This document shows, one piece after another, positions 1-4,781 of a stretch of 10,075 nt of DNA (positions are counted from its first letter, which is position 1; each line of letters opens with the position of its first letter). Below the pieces are notes generated by a model that did no database searches, was not told where the DNA came from, and worked only from the letters and a program-made list of their open reading frames with translations. The translations under genes were made by a program, and so were the position numbers. Source of the stretch: CAVPGH01 sp046726955 (GTDB taxonomy: Bacteria > Acidobacteriota > Vicinamibacteria > Fen-336); assembly GCA_046726955.1 (NCBI GenBank), contig JBKPBQ010000193.1:1-10075 (forward strand). The letters are read 5' to 3'.

Positions 1-831
1 ACCTGCGGGACGGTCACCTGCACCCCGCCGACGGGTTCGTTCTTCCCGGTGGGCACGACACCGGTCGCCTGCCAGACGCAGTCCGAGGACAGCTGCAGCC
101 TGAGCGTGACGGTGAACGACACGCAGGCGCCCACCATCACCTGTCCGGCCAACCTGACGTCCCCCAACGATCCGGGACTCTGCTCGGCCGTCGTCAGCTA
201 CGCGGCGCCGACGGTGACCGACAACTGCCCGGGGACGGGCGCGGCGGTGTGCGCGCCGCCCTCGGGGTCGGTGTTCCCGAAGGGGACGACGGGGGTGAGC
301 TGCTCGGTGAGCGACGCGTCGAGCAACGCGTCGAGCTGCTCCTTCTCCGTCACCGTGCTCGACACCGAGCCCCCGAAGCTCTCCTGTGCCGTGGAGACGT
401 CCCGCCTCTGGCCGCCCAACCACAACCTCGTCAACGTGGGGCTCACGGCGAGCGCGACCGACAACTGCCCGGGAGCGCTGCCGATCACCGTGCGGGTCTT
501 CGGCGACGAGGACGACGAGATGCCGACGGGTGACGGCAACTTCTCACCCGACGCCAAGGACATCGCTCCCGGGACGCTCCGGCTGCGGTCGGAGCGGAGG
601 GGCGACGCCGATGGCCGCGTCTACCTCGACATCGCGAAGGCGACGGACGGGTCCGGGAACACCGGCTTCGCCTGCTGCACCGTCGGAGTCGCGCACTCCC
701 GCGACGGGGCCGCGATGCAGTCGATCGACCTGCAGACCGCGGCGGCGCAGTCGTACTGCTCCGTCCACGGGGCGGCGCCGGCGGGGTACTTCGTGGTCGG
801 AGACGGGCCGATCATCGGGCCGAAGCAGTAA
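1..831 (+). CDS. HYR-domain secreted/surface protein, C-terminal part (5' end outside window)
   Basis: The reading frame is open from base 1, so this is the last 276 residues of a longer protein. It shows the tail of one HYR (hyalin-type, Ig-like) repeat, then a full repeat at about 121-363 with the usual marks: DTQAPTITCPANL at the start, TDNCPG, a KGTTGVSCSVSDASSN stretch and the closing CSFSVTVLDTEPP. The final module begins with the LWPPNH motif that often follows HYR repeats, has another TDNCPG and ends near FACCTVGVAHSRD. Cysteines are regularly placed, as expected for a disulphide-bonded extracellular protein. HYR domains are generally linked to adhesion or carbohydrate binding; no catalytic motif is visible, so a structural or adhesive role is inference. 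The start, signal peptide and anchor lie outside the window. The gene converges on the transpeptidase gene, leaving 85 bp between stop codons. Confidence 0.85.
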   Translation, partial: TCGTVTCTPPTGSFFPVGTTPVACQTQSEDSCSLSVTVNDTQAPTITCPANLTSPNDPGLCSAVVSYAAPTVTDNCPGTGAAVCAPPSGSVFPKGTTGVSCSVSDASSNASSCSFSVTVLDTEPPKLSCAVETSRLWPPNHNLVNVGLTASATDNCPGALPITVRVFGDEDDEMPTGDGNFSPDAKDIAPGTLRLRSERRGDADGRVYLDIAKATDGSGNTGFACCTVGVAHSRDGAAMQSIDLQTAAAQSYCSVHGAAPAGYFVVGDGPIIGPKQ

Positions 832-916
832 GCGTACCGTTCGGCGGATCCCGACGGCGGACCGGGTGCATCCGGCTGCGTGGGTGGGAGCTTCTCGCGC
901 GCGAGCGTGCGGGGCT

Positions 917-2608
917 TCATCGTCCCTCCGGGGAGGCGGTGGAAGCGCGCTTGTCCGCTCGTCGCTCCGGACCTTCCTTGCGCGCCAGGATCGCCAGCTG
1001 GTTCGCGTCGTGCCCGTACAGGTCCTCGGCGAAGCGGACGGAGCCGTCGTCGCCCACCCAGACCGTCTGGTAGACGATGTGGACGGGGATGGGGTGCTCG
1101 AGCCGGACCGTCCGCTCGACACCGCCGTGCATCGCCTCCTCGATGCGCTTCCTCGTCCACTCGTCCTGACCACGGAGCACCCACTCCGCGAGCGGCTCGG
1201 GCTCCTCGAGCCGCACGCAGCCGTGGCTGAGGGCGCGTGCCGCCCGGTGGAACTCGCTGTCGAAGGGCGTGTCGTGGAGGTAGACGTCGAAGCGGTTCGG
1301 GAACCGGAAGGCGACGAGGCCGAGGAGGTTGGCGGCGCCGGGCCGCTGGCGCAGCCGGAGGTCCGTGTCCCGCCAGTCGACCTCGCGCGGCTCCAGGACG
1401 CGGTCGCCCTTGACGATCTCGAGCCCGTTCTCCCGCAGGTACTCCGGGTCGCGCACGACTTCGGGGATCCACTCCTCGCGCGCGATCCGCGGGGGAATGT
1501 TCCAGTACGGGCTGAACACGACTTCCGTCATGGGCGCGCTGAAGATCGGCGTCGGGTGGTGGCGGGTCCCCGCGGCGACGCGCATGTGCAGCGCGCGCTT
1601 GCCCCCGTCGAAGGCCTCGAGCTCGAACGTCGGTGTATTGACCATGACGTAGCGGGACCCCAGCTCGAGCGGCAGCCACCGCCACCGCTCGAGGTTCAGC
1701 TCGATCTGCCGGATCCGCTGCTCGACGGGCACGTTCAAGGCCGCGATCGCCTTCGCGTCGAGGACGCCGTCGGACTCGAGCCCTTCCCGCCGCTCGAACG
1801 CGGACACGCCGGCGGCCACGGCGTCGTCGTAGCGGTCGGCGGCCTGGAAGGGAAGGAGCGTAGAATCGGGGAGGTCGCCGGTCGCGCGCAGCCGGGCCCG
1901 GAGGACGCTCACCTCGGGGCTGCGGTCTCCGCGCCGCAACGTGCCCTCCGCGTGCAGCGTCGTCGGCCACCCCCCGCGGGCGGCGATCGCGCGGTACTGC
2001 GCGAGCGCGCGCTCGAGCCGCGCGTACTGCTCGTGGCGCGGCTTCTGGGCCTCGACGGCGGGGCGGACGCCCTTCGACGCCGCCGAGGCGAGGGACGCGG
2101 GGAGGTCGACGCTCGTCTGCTCCCCGACCCACCCGCGGTCGAGCTCGCGGGGAGCCACTCGCCCCATCGCGAGGTCGCGGACGTACTTCGCGAGGACGCA
2201 GCTCAGGCGCAAGTCGGCGTCCGCCGCTTCCGCGGACGTCACGGCCGCGCCTGACGTGCGCTCGACGACGCCGGACGCGGGGCCGGGATCGTAGTCGACG
2301 GCCTCGAGCCCTTCCTGCGGAGCCTCGGCGGCCAGGCGGACGATCTCCGCGGCCTTCTGGTCCCCGCCCGGTGTGCCCAGCCAGGCGGGCTCCGCTCCGC
2401 GCGAAGCGTAGAAACGTCGCACGTCGTTCCAGAGGCGGAGTCCCCCCTCGTCCTTTTCGACGTAGTCCGGAGGTGCGGTCGATTCGAGCCGCGACTCGAG
2501 GGCCGCGGCGATCTCGCGCGAAGGCGGGAGGTGGCTTTTCCGGCGCGCGCACCCCGGCGTCAGCGAGGCGATCGCGCACACGCCCGCTAGCAGCAGCGCG
2601 GTTTTCAC
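917..2608 (-). CDS. YcbB-type murein L,D-transpeptidase, predicted lipoprotein
   Basis: This enzyme should form 3-3 cross-links in peptidoglycan or attach proteins to it, acting in the periplasm. A lipoprotein signal (KTALLLAGVCAIASLTPGC, lipobox LTPGC) opens the protein. An N-terminal scaffold region of the YcbB family follows, then a peptidoglycan-binding-like domain at about residues 220-300 (LRRGDRSPEVSVLRARLRA to LNVPVEQRI), the family motif NLERWRW, and the YkuD catalytic domain at about 310-500. That domain contains YWNIPPRIAREEW, YLHDTP and SHGCVR, with nucleophile Cys464 and His462. About 563 residues is near the family norm (E. coli LdtD has 615). The start chosen is GTG 2608, giving N-terminus VKTALLLAG. 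GTG 2617 has an AGGA 7 bases upstream, but that AGGA lies before the transcription start predicted from the sigma-54 site at 2631-2646. The tail is short, basic and hydrophilic. The gene is divergent from the lipoprotein gene. Family is certain; the exact start is not. Confidence 0.93.
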   Translation of the reverse strand: MKTALLLAGVCAIASLTPGCARRKSHLPPSREIAAALESRLESTAPPDYVEKDEGGLRLWNDVRRFYASRGAEPAWLGTPGGDQKAAEIVRLAAEAPQEGLEAVDYDPGPASGVVERTSGAAVTSAEAADADLRLSCVLAKYVRDLAMGRVAPRELDRGWVGEQTSVDLPASLASAASKGVRPAVEAQKPRHEQYARLERALAQYRAIAARGGWPTTLHAEGTLRRGDRSPEVSVLRARLRATGDLPDSTLLPFQAADRYDDAVAAGVSAFERREGLESDGVLDAKAIAALNVPVEQRIRQIELNLERWRWLPLELGSRYVMVNTPTFELEAFDGGKRALHMRVAAGTRHHPTPIFSAPMTEVVFSPYWNIPPRIAREEWIPEVVRDPEYLRENGLEIVKGDRVLEPREVDWRDTDLRLRQRPGAANLLGLVAFRFPNRFDVYLHDTPFDSEFHRAARALSHGCVRLEEPEPLAEWVLRGQDEWTRKRIEEAMHGGVERTVRLEHPIPVHIVYQTVWVGDDGSVRFAEDLYGHDANQLAILARKEGPERRADKRASTASPEGR

Positions 2609-2630
2609 CGGCTTCACGAAATTCCTACGG

Positions 2631-2646
2631 AGCAAGCCTCGTGCCA
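2631..2646 (-). promoter_or_regulatory. Sigma-54 (-24/-12) promoter for the L,D-transpeptidase, full consensus
   Basis: Read on the minus strand the site is TGGCACG-AGGC-TTGCT, preceded by C, which matches the sigma-54 consensus YTGGCACG-N4-TTGCW at every fixed position. Placing the C of TTGC at -12 predicts transcription from about base 2620, 11-12 bases before GTG 2608 and only 3 before GTG 2617. The matching 16-mer, its orientation and its position are seen; sigma-54 use is inferred from the established consensus. Confidence 0.8.
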
Positions 2647-2703
2647 GCGAGAGGCAGGCTCCGGCGTTCGCCTGGCGGAGAGGCGATCGCACTCGACGCC
2701 AGA

Positions 2704-2719
2704 CGGAACGCCTCTTGCT
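2704..2719 (+). promoter_or_regulatory. Sigma-54-like promoter for the lipoprotein/phosphatase pair
   Basis: The sequence CGGAACG-CCTC-TTGCT keeps the critical GG and GC doublets at the correct 10-base separation. It differs from TGGCACG-N4-TTGCW only at the first T (C here) and the fourth base (A here). The predicted transcription start is about base 2730, leaving a 45-base leader before ATG 2775. A possible TTG start at 2715 for the downstream gene falls inside this site, so it is unlikely to be used. Confidence 0.6.
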
Positions 2720-2774
2720 TAGGACCGAGACGGGTGTCGTTGGCCCGTCCCCAGAACTGTCCCGAGGTGAGGCG

Positions 2775-3428
2775 ATGATGCGAGAGCGTTTCGCGGCGTC
2801 CTGCGTCGTCCTGTCGTGCCTCCTGGCCGGCGGCTGCAATCGGAATCCCAAGCCTTCCCTCGTCCCCCCGCAGACGGTTGAGATGGATGCGGAGACGCTC
2901 GAGAAGTTCCGCGAGGAGATCCAGGAGTACGTGAAGCTCCGAAAGTCCGCGCTCACCCAGGTCCCCACCGTGACGCCGAAGTCGACGCCGCAGGAGCTTA
3001 CCACCCGCCAGCGGGCGCTCACGCAGGCGATCGTCGCGTACCGGAAGGGGAAGAAGCGGGGAAACATCTTCAAGCCCGAGGTGGAGGCGGCGATTCGCCG
3101 GACACTCCACCGGGAGTTCACGGGGCCGGACGGCCCGGCGCTCCTGAAGGAGATCCGGTCCGGCAACCCCAAGCTCGAGGGAAACCCGAGGCCGCAGGAC
3201 CCGACGCAGGAGACCTACCCCGCCGTACGACTGGCGGTCAACGCCGTGTACCCGGACGCGGCCCCCTTCTCCTCCGTCCCTCCGGGGCTGCTGCTCAAGC
3301 TGCCCCTCCTGCCCGAGGAGGTGCGCTACCGCTTCGTCGGCCGCACGCTCATCCTGCGCGACACCGAGGCCAACGTGATCCTGGACTTCATTCCCGACGT
3401 GGTGTCGGACCCCACGATGCCGAGGTGA
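2775..3428 (+). CDS. Predicted lipoprotein of unknown function
   Basis: I do not recognise a named family. The 217-residue product begins MMRERFAASCVVLSCLLAGGC, a clear lipoprotein signal with lipobox LAGGC. The mature part is hydrophilic: a helical, charged stretch (about 35-60, rich in E and K), a region with TTRQRALTQAIVAYRKGKKRGNIF, then a Pro-containing section and a C-terminal part that looks beta-rich (PEEVRYRFVGRTLILRDTEANVILDFIPDVV). No enzyme motif is evident. ATG 2775 is chosen because GAGG at 2764-2767 sits 7 bases upstream and the signal peptide starts there; ATG 2778 is nearly as good, and the longer TTG 2715 form would place a promoter-like site inside the gene. The stop codon lies 4 bp before the phosphatase ATG and the phosphatase ribosome site overlaps the end of this gene, so the two are likely co-transcribed and translationally coupled. 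A role in the envelope is inference. Confidence 0.85.
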   Translation: MMRERFAASCVVLSCLLAGGCNRNPKPSLVPPQTVEMDAETLEKFREEIQEYVKLRKSALTQVPTVTPKSTPQELTTRQRALTQAIVAYRKGKKRGNIFKPEVEAAIRRTLHREFTGPDGPALLKEIRSGNPKLEGNPRPQDPTQETYPAVRLAVNAVYPDAAPFSSVPPGLLLKLPLLPEEVRYRFVGRTLILRDTEANVILDFIPDVVSDPTMPR

Positions 3429-3432
3429 CGGC

Positions 3433-4593
3433 ATGCGACCCATGCATCAGACCATACGAGCGGCGGGGCTGGCCGCCGCCCTCGTCCTTCTCGCCGTTGC
3501 CGACGCCCGCGGACAGGAGCTGCGGCTGCCCAAGAAGGACGGCTCCGTGCGCTTCGCCGTCATGGGAGACACCGGCACGGCGAGCACCGCCCAGTTCGAC
3601 GTCGGCAAGCAGATGATGGCCTTCCACGAGAAGTTTCCCTTCGACTTCGTGATCATGGTCGGCGACAACCTCTACGGCGGCTCGAGCAACCCGGATGCGT
3701 TCCGCTCGCGGTTCGAGGCGCCCTACGCCGCGCTGCTCGCCGCAAAGGTCAAGTTCTACGCGGCGCTCGGCAACCACGACAACCCCACGCAGGTGAACTA
3801 CAAGGACTGGAACATGGGAGGGCAGCGCTACTACACGTTCCGGATCGGCGGCGGCCTGGGCGGGGGCACCGGCGTGCGCTTCTTCGTCCTGGACAGCAAC
3901 TACATGGACAAGCCGCAGCTCGACTGGCTGGAGTCGGAGCTGAAGAAATCGAAGTCGGAGTGGAAGATCGCCTTCTTCCACCACCCCTTGTACTCATCGG
4001 GCAAGAAGCACGGGTCGTCGCTCGACCTCCGCGCCCGGCTCGAGCCGATCTTCGTCGACAACGGGGTGAACGTCGTCTTCGCCGGCCACGACCACTTCTA
4101 CGAGCGGATCAAGCCGCAGAACGGCATCTACCATTTCGTGGTGGGGGCCGGTGGCTCCCTGCGCGTGGGCGACATCGACAAGAAGACGGGCCTCACGGAG
4201 GCCGGCTTCGACACCGACTACAGCTTCCTGCTCGCCGAGATCGCGGGCACCGAGCTCTCCTTCCAGGCGATCAGCCGGACCGGCAAGACGGTCGACGCGG
4301 GCGTCATCACGCACCCGCCGTTCCCCGAGGTGGCGACGCCGGCGACGCCGCTGCCTCCGTCGCCGGGATCGACGCCGGTGGCGCCGGCTCCGGTCTCTCC
4401 GAGCCCCCCGGCGGGGCCCACGCCCTCTCCCGCGGCGACGACGCCCCTGCCGCCGTCTCCGTCGCCTTCACCATCGAGCGAGCCGCCGAAGACGGGCGCC
4501 TCGCCGACGCCGAAGCCCGCACCGTCGCCGGCTCCCAAGCCGACGCCGAAAGCGACGCCCACGCCGAAGCCGACACCGTCCCCGAGTCGATAG
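3433..4593 (+). CDS. Secreted metallophosphoesterase, purple acid phosphatase-like (ACP5 type)
   Basis: This is a calcineurin-like phosphoesterase, predicted to hydrolyse phosphomonoesters outside the cytoplasm with a two-metal centre. A signal peptide covers about residues 1-28 (AALVLLAVADARGQ). The metal-ligand blocks appear in order: GDTG (Asp46), GDNLY (Asp78), GNHD (Asn114, His115), FFHHP (His183/184) and GHDH (His219, His221). The order and spacing resemble the small ACP5-like purple acid phosphatases more than the large plant forms; the substrate is unknown. The catalytic part ends near residue 296, and about 90 residues of Pro/Ser/Thr/Ala-rich low-complexity tail follow, ending in KPTP-type repeats. 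That tail could be a spacer, a cell-wall-spanning stalk or a glycosylated region. The start ATG 3433 has GAGG at 3422-3425 with 7-base spacing. The gene is second in a tight pair with the preceding lipoprotein, and its transcript probably ends at the dyad just past its stop. Confidence 0.92.
   Translation: MRPMHQTIRAAGLAAALVLLAVADARGQELRLPKKDGSVRFAVMGDTGTASTAQFDVGKQMMAFHEKFPFDFVIMVGDNLYGGSSNPDAFRSRFEAPYAALLAAKVKFYAALGNHDNPTQVNYKDWNMGGQRYYTFRIGGGLGGGTGVRFFVLDSNYMDKPQLDWLESELKKSKSEWKIAFFHHPLYSSGKKHGSSLDLRARLEPIFVDNGVNVVFAGHDHFYERIKPQNGIYHFVVGAGGSLRVGDIDKKTGLTEAGFDTDYSFLLAEIAGTELSFQAISRTGKTVDAGVITHPPFPEVATPATPLPPSPGSTPVAPAPVSPSPPAGPTPSPAATTPLPPSPSPSPSSEPPKTGASPTPKPAPSPAPKPTPKATPTPKPTPSPSR
4318..4590 (+). 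repeat. Low-complexity Pro/Ser/Thr/Ala-rich coding repeat
   Basis: These bases encode the C-terminal tail of the metallophosphoesterase. Proline falls at every second or third residue, and the last third is built from degenerate CCGACGCCGAAG-like units encoding PTPKP-type motifs. Such tracts expand and contract easily, so tail length may vary between strains. It makes long spurious open frames on the other strand and in other frames. Confidence 0.8.
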
Positions 4594-4594
4594 C

Positions 4595-4623
4595 GGCTGC
4601 TGTCCGAAACACGGACAGCAGCC
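4595..4623. terminator. Perfect 12-bp dyad after the phosphatase gene (terminator, or possible activator site)
   Basis: The arms GGCTGCTGTCCG (4595-4606) and CGGACAGCAGCC (4612-4623) pair perfectly around a 5-base AAACA loop, starting 2 bases after the phosphatase stop. Position and strength suit an intrinsic terminator, but no T-run follows. Its centre lies about 118 bases upstream of the start predicted for the activator gene, a typical place for an enhancer-binding-protein site, so both roles remain open. Confidence 0.65.
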
Positions 4624-4646
4624 CCGTTCCGACCGGAAAGGAACGG
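4624..4646. repeat. Second inverted repeat directly after the 12-bp dyad
   Basis: The arms CCGTTCC (4624-4630) and GGAACGG (4640-4646) flank a 9-base spacer, immediately after the 12-bp dyad. The centres of the two dyads are 26 bp apart. Their arms share only a short TCCG core. It may be a second terminator hairpin or a second activator half of a tandem site; it could also be chance in GC-rich DNA. Confidence 0.45.
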
Positions 4647-4700
4647 CGTCCGCTCGCACGTAAACCCGCGCGGCTCAAGCGTATCGGCACTGCTCCCGGG

Positions 4701-4716
4701 TGGCACGGACCTTGGA
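4701..4716 (+). promoter_or_regulatory. Sigma-54-like promoter of the activator gene (imperfect -12)
   Basis: TGGCACG-GACC-TTGGA has a perfect -24 half and correct spacing, but the -12 doublet is GG instead of the highly conserved GC. If active, transcription would begin near 4727 and leave a 55-base leader before ATG 4782. The imperfect -12 could mean a weak promoter or a chance match; the presence of three other sites in the window raises the odds that it is real. Confidence 0.45.
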
Positions 4717-4759
4717 CCTCCGGGCGAACGGCCCACAGGCACTCGCCCGCGAGCGCGGG

Positions 4760-4777
4760 ATGCTGCTGGGGTCTTGA
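4760..4777 (+). other. Possible five-codon leader ORF before the activator
   Basis: ATG CTG CTG GGG TCT TGA encodes MLLGS and stops 4 bases before the activator ATG 4782, in another frame. The activator itself has only a weak GGGG (4768-4771) ten bases upstream, so termination and restart from this mini-ORF might help its translation. There is no strong ribosome site for the mini-ORF and the evidence is positional only. Confidence 0.2.
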
Positions 4778-4781
4778 ACGG

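Noticed and set aside
832..916. Bidirectional terminator between the converging HYR and transpeptidase genes
   Set aside because: Only weak 4-5 bp stems and a loopless palindrome (CTCGCGCGCGAG) were found; nothing is convincing.
386..2254. 622-codon open frame on the plus strand across the HYR end and the transpeptidase gene
   Set aside because: It is very rich in Arg, Pro and Ala, has no recognisable motif, and lies antisense to the transpeptidase, which has clear catalytic motifs. It is a high-GC shadow frame.
621..2579. 652-codon open frame on the minus strand in another frame of the transpeptidase
   Set aside because: Arg-rich with no domain; it overlaps the real gene in the same direction in a different frame.
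3960..4781. Upstream extension of the activator frame
   Set aside because: It runs through the phosphatase gene out of frame, gives Arg-rich sequence without domains, and crosses the dyads and the promoter-like site. The activator is better started at 4782.
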